Shown piece by piece: positions 1 to 6,636 of a DNA stretch of 64,000 nucleotides. This DNA comes from Alcanivorax sp. REN37. Its GTDB lineage: Bacteria > Pseudomonadota > Gammaproteobacteria > Pseudomonadales > Alcanivoracaceae. Within the stretch, counting starts at the first letter, position 1. The number at the start of each line of letters is the position of its first letter. The notes below the pieces were generated by a model, which worked only from the letters and a program-made list of their open reading frames with translations, had not been told where the DNA came from and did not search any database. The stretch is from NCBI RefSeq assembly GCF_041102775.1, contig NZ_JBGCUO010000001.1, forward strand, positions 1,984,001 through 2,048,000. The letters run 5' to 3'. The position numbers were made by a program, and so were the translations under genes.

Positions 1-333
1 TTTTGCCGCCGGGATGCCGTAATAGCCGGCTTGCGTGACGACGATGTCGAACACCTTTTCAAACTGGTTGAAATTGAACTCTTGCGGCACGACGCCAATG
101 CTCAGCTTGGCCAAGCCGCGCGCGGTGTCGAGCGAATGTCCGAACACTTCCACCGAACCGGCGGTCTTGTTCACCAGCGAACTGATGATGCCGATGGTGG
201 TGGATTTGCCGGCGCCATTAGGGCCCAGCAAGGCAAAGAAATCGCCCTCAGCCACGTCCAGGTCGATGCCCTTGAGTGCCTCGAAGCCATTGCCATAGGT
301 CTTGGTCAGACCCTTGATAGTCAGTGCGTTCAA
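1..333 (-). CDS. ABC transporter ATP-binding protein, N-terminal part (cut by window edge)
   Basis: The first 111 residues of an ATPase that would drive an ABC exporter at the inner membrane. The Walker A motif GPNGAGKST is near residues 39-47, and the Q-loop region (VVPQEFNFNQF) follows about 40 residues later. The reading frame opens with TTG at 333, preceded by a GAGGGG ribosome-binding site; no ATG lies nearby. It begins 25 nt after the histidine phosphatase gene, so the two are probably co-transcribed. The sequence resembles the daunorubicin/YadG-type ATPases that pair with an ABC-2 permease, which would lie to the left of the window. The substrate cannot be told. The family call is firm; the start is good but uses a rare codon. 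Confidence 0.85.
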   Translation of the reverse strand, partial: MNALTIKGLTKTYGNGFEALKGIDLDVAEGDFFALLGPNGAGKSTTIGIISSLVNKTAGSVEVFGHSLDTARGLAKLSIGVVPQEFNFNQFEKVFDIVVTQAGYYGIPAAK

Positions 334-358
334 GCGTTTCCCCTCGTCTGCGGCCAGC

Positions 359-1027
359 TCAATCGAGCCAGCGCGCCACATCCAGTCGGCCCGGCTCGGC
401 GCGCCAGATCCAATGCAGGGCGCCGTCGTCGAACCACAGCCACAACCCTTCCATCATCCACGGCCAATCGCGTTCATTGAGACCGCGCCAGCCCAACAGG
501 CCACCGAGAAAAGCAGCAATGATGGTGTCATGGGTAACATGGATGGCCATTTCGCCGGCGGGTGGCTCGCGCCGGTGCAGGTAACGCACCAGCTTGGCGA
601 CCCCATCTTCCAGCGTCAGCAAGCCGTCCATGCCTTCACTCAGGTACTGATTGATGAAACCGAGAATGCCGAGCTCAAAAAACTGCGGACCCGCCAACCG
701 CAGGTCTTCCACAAAACACCCCGGCTCCACTAGCGAAGACTCATGGGCGATCGGCGGCGACGCGGTGCCGGCCCAGCCTTCATACAGCAGGCTGGCAGTA
801 TCCAAGCAGCGTCCTACCGGGCTCGAATGCAGCGCCGCGATCGGGCGCGGCATACGCGTGCCCCAGTCGCGGGCCATATTGATGCCTTCCTCGGTCAACG
901 GCAGGCGGTAGTCAGCAAAGCCGTTGGTCGCCAGCTCGCGCACCGAATGGCGGGTCAACAGATGGATCGGGCGATCCCCAGGTAACAGCGGCAGCGCCTG
1001 TTCCAGCGCCGGGTGCAAACGGGCCAT
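359..1027 (-). CDS. Histidine phosphatase family protein (phosphoglycerate mutase-like)
   Basis: 222 residues. Near residues 25-32 the protein has an RHSxRE segment, the catalytic RHG-type box of the histidine phosphatase superfamily, in which the histidine is phosphorylated during turnover. A second conserved histidine is seen in HVTHDTIIAAF in the C-terminal half, and SSPVGRCLDTA matches the usual SSP-R-TA box. No signal peptide is visible, so it is probably cytoplasmic. It lies between finR (30 nt upstream) and the ABC ATPase gene (25 nt downstream) on the same strand, so the three could form one transcript. The substrate is not predictable; members act on sugar phosphates, phosphoproteins and other phosphoesters. 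Confidence 0.8.
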   Translation of the reverse strand: MARLHPALEQALPLLPGDRPIHLLTRHSVRELATNGFADYRLPLTEEGINMARDWGTRMPRPIAALHSSPVGRCLDTASLLYEGWAGTASPPIAHESSLVEPGCFVEDLRLAGPQFFELGILGFINQYLSEGMDGLLTLEDGVAKLVRYLHRREPPAGEMAIHVTHDTIIAAFLGGLLGWRGLNERDWPWMMEGLWLWFDDGALHWIWRAEPGRLDVARWLD

Positions 1028-1057
1028 GTGGTTTGTCTTCCGCCACCGGCGGACTCA

Positions 1058-2002
1058 TCAATTTGGGCGCCCGCCATCATGCGCAAGCTGCCCGGTGGAC
1101 GCAACGTCCCCCCCCGGCATGGCCGGGAACTGGCGGCACAACTCCATCCACCGCAGCACCGCTTGGCCGCGGTATTTCTGCCGATGCAGGATGAAGTAAA
1201 AATGACGGTGAAAATCGCGCCCTGTCACCGTCAACGGCACTAGGCTGCCACGGCGGAAGGCGTCCACCAGCGTCACCCGCGACAGACAGCCCAGCCCCAT
1301 GCCGGCTTCCACCGCACGCTTGATCGCCTCGGTGTGCTGCAGCTCCAGCAGGATGTTCAGTCGTGGCAGCAAGCCGTGCATGGCCCGATCGAAGGTCTGG
1401 CGGGTGCCGGAACCGCGCTCGCGCACGATCCAGTCGGCCGCCTCCAGCGCCGCATCATCGAGCACCCCAGCGGCTGCCAGCGGATGATCCGGTGCGCAGA
1501 ACACCGCCAGCTCGTCATCGCACCAAGGCAGCACTTCCAGATCCGGGTGCTGTAACTCGCCCTCCACCAAGCCAATATCGAGCCGGAAGCGCAGCAGCGC
1601 GTCGGTGACCTGGGCGGTGTTGGCCACGTCCAACTCCACCCGCGCGCCGGGCTGCTGCTGCAGGTAGCGCGCCATGATCGGCACTGCCATGTAATTGCCA
1701 ATGGTGAGGGTGGCGCCGACACGCAGCTCGCCGACTTCAGAATGGCGCGCGAAGGTCTGCTCCAGTGCCCGCCCCTGCTCAAGGAAGTTCTGCACCCGTG
1801 GCAGCAGCACACGGCCATGCTCATTGAGCCGCAGACGCTTGCCGGTACGGTCGAACAGTGTGATGGAAAACTGCTGCTCCAGCTCTTTCAAAGCACCACT
1901 GGCGGCAGACTGAGACATGTTCAATTGCTCCGCAGCGCGGGTGATGTTTTCCGTCAGCGCGGTGGCCAGGAACACTTCCAGTTGACGCAGGCTGTATCGC
2001 AT
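1058..2002 (-). CDS. finR: LysR-family regulator, probable FinR
   Basis: 314 residues, the usual LysR length. An N-terminal winged helix-turn-helix (about residues 1-60, with AAEQLNMSQSAASGALKELE as recognition region) is followed by a periplasmic-binding-like effector domain. It is divergent from fpr with 157 bp between them. In Pseudomonas the LysR protein FinR sits in just this position and activates fprA under superoxide stress, so the neighbourhood supports the name. The C-terminal tail beyond about residue 295 is low in conserved features. The LysR call is certain; the FinR name rests on synteny and general likeness rather than on a diagnostic residue. Confidence 0.82.
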   Translation of the reverse strand: MRYSLRQLEVFLATALTENITRAAEQLNMSQSAASGALKELEQQFSITLFDRTGKRLRLNEHGRVLLPRVQNFLEQGRALEQTFARHSEVGELRVGATLTIGNYMAVPIMARYLQQQPGARVELDVANTAQVTDALLRFRLDIGLVEGELQHPDLEVLPWCDDELAVFCAPDHPLAAAGVLDDAALEAADWIVRERGSGTRQTFDRAMHGLLPRLNILLELQHTEAIKRAVEAGMGLGCLSRVTLVDAFRRGSLVPLTVTGRDFHRHFYFILHRQKYRGQAVLRWMELCRQFPAMPGGDVASTGQLAHDGGRPN

Positions 2003-2019
2003 CCGGGACCTTCCTGATC

Positions 2020-2049
2020 CATATCAAGAGAACCGATTAAGCATATCAA
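2020..2049. promoter_or_regulatory. Direct repeat in the finR-fpr divergent promoter region
   Basis: The octamer CATATCAA occurs at 2020-2027 and again at 2042-2049, 22 bp apart (about two helical turns), between the divergent finR and fpr genes. Such spacing is compatible with binding by a LysR tetramer, but no published FinR box is matched here and the assignment is inference. Confidence 0.3.
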
Positions 2050-2159
2050 CATAAAGCATTTCACCGATATACTGCGCCCCCGGTACACTGCTTCGTTTTG
2101 ATGGGCGGCGTCTGCCTTGCCGTCCCTCCTGTCATGCGGTCACTGCGAGAGTTCATGCC

Positions 2160-2933
2160 ATGTCCAATTTGAACAAGGAAACCGTCACCAGCGTGCGTCA
2201 CTGGAACGACACCCTGTTCAGTTTCACCACCACCCGCGATCCCGGTTTCCGTTTCAAGAACGGCTTCTTCACCATGATCGGCTTGGAAGTGGAAGGGCGT
2301 CCGTTGCTGCGCGCCTACAGTGTGGTCAGCCCCAACTACGACGAAGAACTGGAGTTCTTCAGCATCAAGGTGCCGGACGGCCCGCTCACCTCGCGGCTTC
2401 AGCACTTGCAGGTCGGCGATCAGGTCCTGATCGGCCGTAAGCCCACCGGCACCCTGTTTGTCGATAACCTGCTGCCCGGTCGCAATCTCTACCTGCTCAG
2501 CACCGGCACCGGCCTGGCGCCGTTCATGAGCATCATCCGCGACCCGGAAATCTACGAACATTTCGACAAAGTCATCCTCACCCACGGTGTGCGTTTCGTG
2601 TCCGAGCTGGCTTACCAAGATCTGATCATGGAGCAGCTGCCGGAGCACGAATACTTCGGTGAGATCGTGCGCGAAAAACTGATTTACTACCCCACCGTCA
2701 CCCGCGAGCCGTACCGCAACGAAGGCCGCCTGACCTCGCTGATGGAAAGCGGCAAGCTGTACAGCGACATCGGCCTGCCAGACATCAACCCGGACACCGA
2801 CCGCTTCATGCTGTGCGGCAGCCCGGCGATGCTGAAGGACCTGACCGCCCACCTGGACAGCCGCGGCTTCCGCGAAACCCGCGGCGGCGAGTTGGGCCAT
2901 TACGTGGTCGAACGCGCGTTCGTAGAAAAGTGA
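2160..2933 (+). CDS. fpr: Ferredoxin--NADP(+) reductase, subclass FprA
   Basis: 257 residues, the length of bacterial subclass II ferredoxin-NADP reductases. It transfers electrons between NADPH and ferredoxin or flavodoxin in the cytoplasm, feeding Fe-S repair and oxidative-stress responses. The FAD-binding RAYS motif is at residues 51-54, the NADP-binding STGTGLAPF at 114-122, and a CGSPAM box precedes the C-terminus. The C-terminal residues FVEK replace the stacking tyrosine of plant enzymes, as in Pseudomonas and Azotobacter FPR. It is divergent from finR. It may also serve Bfd, encoded 2 kb away, because in Pseudomonas the Fpr-Bfd pair reduces bacterioferritin to release iron. Confidence 0.95.
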   Translation: MSNLNKETVTSVRHWNDTLFSFTTTRDPGFRFKNGFFTMIGLEVEGRPLLRAYSVVSPNYDEELEFFSIKVPDGPLTSRLQHLQVGDQVLIGRKPTGTLFVDNLLPGRNLYLLSTGTGLAPFMSIIRDPEIYEHFDKVILTHGVRFVSELAYQDLIMEQLPEHEYFGEIVREKLIYYPTVTREPYRNEGRLTSLMESGKLYSDIGLPDINPDTDRFMLCGSPAMLKDLTAHLDSRGFRETRGGELGHYVVERAFVEK

Positions 2934-3109
2934 TACCAGCGCGGCCTGCTGCGGCGGGCCGCTGAACACTTTCCCATCAAGTCGGCCAAAAACTCAGCAA
3001 ACGATTCTTTTCCGGCGAAATTTCCACTTTCAGCGCTTGACGCCCCGGGGACGATTCGGAATAATGCGCAGCCTCTCAGGGCGACAAACATCACCCACCA
3101 GAGAGACCC

Positions 3110-3186
3110 GCACCCGTAGCTCAGTTGGATAGAGCGCCTGGCTACGAACCAGGAGGTCGGAGGTTCGAATCCTTCCGGGTGCGCCA
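3110..3186 (+). tRNA. tRNA-Arg (anticodon ACG)
   Basis: A 77-nt cloverleaf with encoded CCA. The acceptor stem GCACCCG (3110-3116) pairs with CGGGTGC (3176-3182), followed by discriminator G and CCA at 3184-3186. The anticodon stem CCTGG/CCAGG encloses the loop CTACGAA, giving anticodon ACG at 3144-3146 (A34 expected to be edited to inosine, reading CGN). The T-loop GGTTCGAATCC is canonical. It stands alone, followed at once by a strong terminator. Confidence 0.97.
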
Positions 3187-3193
3187 TACAAGA

Positions 3194-3224
3194 AAAGGGG
3201 CTGCTAACGCAGCCCCTTTGTTTA
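3194..3224 (+). terminator. Rho-independent terminator of tRNA-Arg
   Basis: AAAGGGGCTGC, loop TAAC, GCAGCCCCTTT, then TGTTT; eight GC-rich pairs plus flanking A-T pairs, 8 nt after the tRNA 3' end. Confidence 0.85.
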
Positions 3225-3258
3225 TCCGCGATACCGCACTGCCCCACCGCCCCACTGG

Positions 3259-3300
3259 CTCCGACTCCGACTCCGACTCCGACTCCGACTCCGACTCCGA
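3259..3300 (+). repeat. CTCCGA hexanucleotide microsatellite, seven perfect copies
   Basis: Seven exact copies of CTCCGA in tandem, 42 bp, followed by a partial CTCT, in the spacer between the tRNA terminator and the nuclease gene (its start is 113 bp downstream). A unit of six does not shift a reading frame. Such tracts change copy number by slippage, so length could vary between strains and could alter spacing of upstream promoter elements. Confidence 0.9.
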
Positions 3301-3412
3301 CTCTAAGGCTGTCGCGCCACCGCAGCGGACACCAACTTCATCTGCCTCGGCATTGCTGGCACACTGACGCGCCTTGTAAGTCCTGTCTTACGTCAGAGTC
3401 TGCCGATTACTT

Positions 3413-4336
3413 ATGTGGAAATACCTTTTTACCGCCTTACTGATCCTCGCCAGCCATGCTGCGACTGCTGCACCACTGGACTTCAACCAAGCCAAGTTGG
3501 AAGCCCGTCGCTACGTCTACTTCGACCGCAACACGGTTGGCGATGAATACTGCGGCTGCAAGTGGGAGTGGGCCGGCCGTAACGGTGGCCGTTTCGATCT
3601 AGACCAGTGCGGTTACCAAGTGCGCACCCAGCCCACCCGCGCCGAACGGGTGGAGTGGGAGCACATCGTGCCGGCATCCGAACTGGGCCGACAGCGTCAA
3701 TGCTGGCAGCAAGGCGGCCGCAGCCAGTGCAGCCGCGAAGACGGCGTGTTTTCGCGCATGGAGGCCGATCTACACAACCTCGCGCCAGTGGTTGGAGAAG
3801 TGAATGGCGACCGCGGCAACTTCCAGTTCGGCATGCTGCCGAATGCGCCAGCGCGTCACGGCGCCTGTGATTTCCGCGTCGACTTCCAGCAGCGGTTGGC
3901 GCAGCCGGCGGCCAGCGTGCGCGGCATGGTGGCGCGGGTGTACTTCTACATGGCTGACCAATACGGTCTGAGCCTGTCGCGCAACCAGCAGCAACTGTTC
4001 ATGGCGTGGGACCGTCAGTATCCGGTGGACGACTGGGAGCGTGAGCGGGACCGCCGCATTGCCGAGCGCATGGGACACAGCAACCCGTTTGTTATTGGCA
4101 GTCGCAGCTGGCGCCTCGGCGGCGCCGTCGATGCCACCCCGCCGCCCGCGGCCACGACTGCCGCAGTTGACGCCGCCCCTACCGCAGTGGTGCATGGCAA
4201 CCGCCAGAGCCGCATCTACCACCTCGCCCACTGCCCCAGCTACAACGCCATGGCCGCACGCAACCAGGTCACCTTCGCCGATGCCGCCAGCGCCGAAGCG
4301 GCCGGCTACCGCCGTGCCGGCAACTGCCGGCCCTAA
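3413..4336 (+). CDS. Secreted EndA/NucM-type endonuclease I with C-terminal Ada-like zinc-binding domain
   Basis: 307 residues. An N-terminal signal peptide (about residues 1-19, ending ATAA) targets the periplasm or medium. The core matches endonuclease I: EWEHIVPAS (the His-Me finger histidine) near residue 83, and DLHNLAPVVGEVNGDRGNF with the metal-binding asparagine and the usual NGxRGN stretch. Many cysteines suggest disulfides. The family degrades DNA non-specifically, for scavenging or for processing environmental DNA. After a low-complexity Ala/Pro/Thr linker (about residues 240-260), the last 50 residues carry YHLAHCPSYN, AAGYRRAGNC, resembling the small Ada metal-binding fold. This extra domain is absent from E. 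coli EndA. Convergent with bfr; the two share a terminator hairpin. Confidence 0.88.
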   Translation: MWKYLFTALLILASHAATAAPLDFNQAKLEARRYVYFDRNTVGDEYCGCKWEWAGRNGGRFDLDQCGYQVRTQPTRAERVEWEHIVPASELGRQRQCWQQGGRSQCSREDGVFSRMEADLHNLAPVVGEVNGDRGNFQFGMLPNAPARHGACDFRVDFQQRLAQPAASVRGMVARVYFYMADQYGLSLSRNQQQLFMAWDRQYPVDDWERERDRRIAERMGHSNPFVIGSRSWRLGGAVDATPPPAATTAAVDAAPTAVVHGNRQSRIYHLAHCPSYNAMAARNQVTFADAASAEAAGYRRAGNCRP

Positions 4337-4339
4337 AAT

Positions 4340-4369
4340 GCAACAGGCCGCCCGAGGGCGGCCTGTTGC
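4340..4369. terminator. Bidirectional terminator between endonuclease gene and bfr
   Basis: A perfect 13-bp stem (GCAACAGGCCGCC at 4340-4352, its complement at 4357-4369) with a CGAG loop lies between the convergent gene ends. Flanks are GTTAA on the plus side and TTTTAGGG on the minus side, so it can serve both directions. Confidence 0.8.
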
Positions 4370-4392
4370 GTTAAACCATGGCGACCATGGAA

Positions 4393-4869
4393 TCAGTCGT
4401 CATCGCCCATCTGCGATTGCAGGTAATTTTCGATGCCGATCTTGTCGATCAGACTGAGCTGAGTTTCCAGCCAATCAATGTGCTCTTCCTCGGATTCGAG
4501 AATTTCTTGCAGCATGTCGCGAGACACGAAGTCGCGCACTGACTCACAGTGGGCGATGGCTTCACGCAGCACCGGCACCGCCTCGTACTCGAGCGCCAAG
4601 TCGCATTCCAGCATTTCGCGGGTGTGCTCACCGATTTTCAGCTTGCCGAGGTCTTGCAGGTTGGGCAGACCTTCGAGGAACAGGATGCGCTGAATCAGCA
4701 CGTCCGCATGCTTCATCTCATCGATGGATTCTTCGTATTCCTTCTTGCCCAGCTTCTCCAGACCCCAGTCCCGGTACATGCGTGCGTGCAGGAAATACTG
4801 GTTGATCGCCACCAGCTCGTTACCCAGAGCTTTATTCAGATATTCAATGACTTTGCTGTCGCCGCGCAT
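4393..4869 (-). CDS. bfr: Bacterioferritin
   Basis: 158 residues, as in E. coli and Pseudomonas Bfr. A cytoplasmic 24-mer shell that oxidises Fe(II) and stores it as a mineral, with haem between subunits. All ferroxidase ligands are present: E18, Y25, E51, H54, E94, E127 and H130; the haem-binding methionine is M52. The start ATG at 4869 lies behind a GGAGAAAAGGCC stretch with a good ribosome-binding site. The gene for its reductase partner, bfd, is upstream on the same strand across a 210-nt gap that holds a weak terminator-like hairpin, so bfr probably has its own promoter as well. Confidence 0.96.
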   Translation of the reverse strand: MRGDSKVIEYLNKALGNELVAINQYFLHARMYRDWGLEKLGKKEYEESIDEMKHADVLIQRILFLEGLPNLQDLGKLKIGEHTREMLECDLALEYEAVPVLREAIAHCESVRDFVSRDMLQEILESEEEHIDWLETQLSLIDKIGIENYLQSQMGDDD

Positions 4870-5017
4870 GGCCTTTTCTCCTTCGGGTCAATCGGGGAGG
4901 CCTATTGTTGGGAAGAAGGATGAAGGGCGCAACCGCACCTTCTCATCGGCAAAGCGTAGCGGAAACCGCAATGGCAATGACTTGCAGTCAGGACGGCAAA
5001 TTAGACGGTGGGAAAAC

Positions 5018-5053
5018 AGTGCAAAAGCGACACACCGGGCAAGCCGGTGTGTC
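5018..5053 (-). terminator. Possible terminator downstream of bfd
   Basis: A 10-bp perfect stem (GACACACCGG at 5029-5038 with its complement at 5044-5053) lies 28 nt after the bfd stop. On the minus strand it is followed by GCTTTTGC, a weak U tract, so termination may be partial. Confidence 0.5.
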
Positions 5054-5080
5054 GGACGAAACAGGATCGAACGCTGGAAT

Positions 5081-5326
5081 TTAGACCGTGGCCCACGCTG
5101 GATCGAAGATCCGCACCGGCGACGGCACGTAGTGGCCTACCGCATTAACTGACGCTGCGGATGCGGTACGGGCTTCCCGCATCACGCTGCGCGCCTGACG
5201 AGCGCACTTGCCACACTGACTGGCCACCCCGAGTTCCCGACGAAGATCGCGCAAACTGTCGCAGCCCTGTTGAACTGCTTCCCGTATTTGGCCGTCAGTG
5301 ATGCCCTTGCAGAGACATACGTACAT
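5081..5326 (-). CDS. bfd: Bacterioferritin-associated ferredoxin Bfd
   Basis: 81 residues. A small [2Fe-2S] protein that docks on bacterioferritin near the haem and passes electrons in to mobilise iron. The four cluster cysteines are C4, C6, C38 and C41 (the C-x-C ... C-x-x-C spacing of the BFD fold). The first 60 residues match the family; the C-terminal 20 residues (VGHYVPSPVRIFDPAW) are an extra tail. A perfect Fur-type palindrome lies 44-62 bp upstream, so it should be induced when iron is short, the opposite of stored-iron conditions and consistent with its release role. Electron donor is probably Fpr, encoded at 2160-2933. Confidence 0.93.
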   Translation of the reverse strand: MYVCLCKGITDGQIREAVQQGCDSLRDLRRELGVASQCGKCARQARSVMREARTASAASVNAVGHYVPSPVRIFDPAWATV

Positions 5327-5369
5327 TCCAACGCTTCCACGCTGTTTCGACGATGAGGATGCTATCGGA

Positions 5370-5388
5370 CTTGATAATGATTATCAAG
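5370..5388. promoter_or_regulatory. Fur box upstream of bfd
   Basis: The 19-bp perfect palindrome CTTGATAATGATTATCAAG (9-1-9) matches the classical Fur box GATAATGATAATCATTATC in its core and lies just upstream of bfd. It could also influence the rightward promoter at about 5503, but that is over 100 bp away. Confidence 0.88.
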
Positions 5389-5502
5389 TGTATCCGAGCG
5401 AGGCAGCTGAACCGGTTTTCGTCTCATCCTGAGACAGCTTCCAGGTGCAAAAAACGCTGGATGAGACAGGTGATTCACCTCGGTCACATCTAGAGATTTT
5501 TC

Positions 5503-5508
5503 TATAAT
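5503..5508 (+). promoter_or_regulatory. Candidate -10 element in an AT-rich island
   Basis: TATAAT at 5503-5508 lies in a short AT-rich stretch (about 5485-5560), conspicuous in this GC-rich DNA, 167 bp before the transporter start. No well-spaced -35 hexamer is clear, so this is a candidate only. The rest of the 347-bp space between bfd and the transporter holds only the Fur box. Confidence 0.4.
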
Positions 5509-5674
5509 ACTTAAGTTATGTGCCCGCTAACCCCTTATCACAAAACACATTTTTTTCACTTATCGCTCCCGCCGCCGAATTGGCACTGATGTTGGCTTGG
5601 ATCATGCAGCCACCGTTGCGAGGCATTGCCCAAGGATCCACCCAACAACAACAATCGGACTCAAGGATCGCAAC

Positions 5675-6562
5675 ATGTGCCACTTTTCCTTCCCCCGCAT
5701 CGCGCTCACTACTCTTGCTTCTGGACTGCTCGCCGCCACCCTGCCCGCCCATGCGGTGGACGTGGACGCCGGTGATTACACTGCCCTGCCCGACGGCACC
5801 AACCTAGCGATGGTGTATTACCAATACGCCACCCGCGACACCGCCTACAGCAATGGCTCCAGCCAACCGGGTCGCCCCGGCCTGGACAGCCACGTTGGCA
5901 TCTTGCGTGGTGTGCACTTCATGAACATCGGCGGCTACACCGTCGACCCGCAGTTCCTGCTGCCGTTCGGCCGCATGGAAACCAGCAAGGACATGTCGGC
6001 CGTGGACAACGCCGACGGCGTCGGTGACCTGATCCTGGCCGCCACCGTGTGGCTGCTGAACGACAAAGAGCAGGGCCGCTACTTCGGCATCACCCCGTTC
6101 CTGTACGCCCCCACTGGCAGCTATGACCACAACGACGCGCTCAACCTCGGTGAGAACCGCTGGAAGTTCGCTTTGCAGGCCGGCTATATCACGCCGATCG
6201 TGGACAAGTGGCTGCTCGACGTGACGGCGGATGTCACGCTGTTCGGCGACAACGACAAGTTCGGCGCCAACCGCGACACCATGAAGCAGGAAGCGATGTT
6301 CCAGCTGCAAAGCTTCGTGCGTTACCAGATTGATCCGACGCTGGACCTGCGCGTGGGTCTGTCACAAACCTTCGGCGGCGAAACCAAGGTCGCTGGGGTG
6401 AAGCAGGATGACGAAGGTGAAGTCACCAAAATGTCGGTCGGCACCGCCTGGTCGTTCGCACCGGGCATGCAGCTGCTGGCCACCTACGGCCAGGACCTGC
6501 GGGTGGAAAACGGCCTGAAGGAAAAACACCGCCTGAACCTGCGTTTCCTGAAAGCGTTCTGA
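5675..6562 (+). CDS. Outer-membrane transporter-like protein (phenol MetA-type channel family)
   Basis: 295 residues from the ATG at 5675, chosen because a clear signal peptide (about residues 1-27, ending PAHA) begins there and AAGGATCG precedes it; an in-frame ATG 78 nt upstream would only add a non-secretory extension. The mature protein alternates short beta-strand-like segments with turns, and ends in ...RFLKAF with a terminal phenylalanine, the usual outer-membrane barrel signal. The pattern matches the MetA-pathway-of-phenol-degradation family of predicted channels for hydrophobic substrates. It is 74 nt upstream of the alcohol dehydrogenase gene on the same strand, so it may help the alcohol or a related hydrophobic compound enter the periplasm. 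Confidence 0.78.
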   Translation: MCHFSFPRIALTTLASGLLAATLPAHAVDVDAGDYTALPDGTNLAMVYYQYATRDTAYSNGSSQPGRPGLDSHVGILRGVHFMNIGGYTVDPQFLLPFGRMETSKDMSAVDNADGVGDLILAATVWLLNDKEQGRYFGITPFLYAPTGSYDHNDALNLGENRWKFALQAGYITPIVDKWLLDVTADVTLFGDNDKFGANRDTMKQEAMFQLQSFVRYQIDPTLDLRVGLSQTFGGETKVAGVKQDDEGEVTKMSVGTAWSFAPGMQLLATYGQDLRVENGLKEKHRLNLRFLKAF

Positions 6563-6636
6563 TGACTCTCGCCGGCGGCGCTGACCTGCCGCCGGCGTGC
6601 GCAACACAACAATAACCATTGCGGAGCATCCTCATC

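Noticed and set aside
3125-3367. Open frame through the tRNA and the hexanucleotide repeat, with alternating Ser-Asp
   Set aside because: It overlaps the tRNA and its terminator; the Ser-Asp run is only the translation of the CTCCGA repeat.
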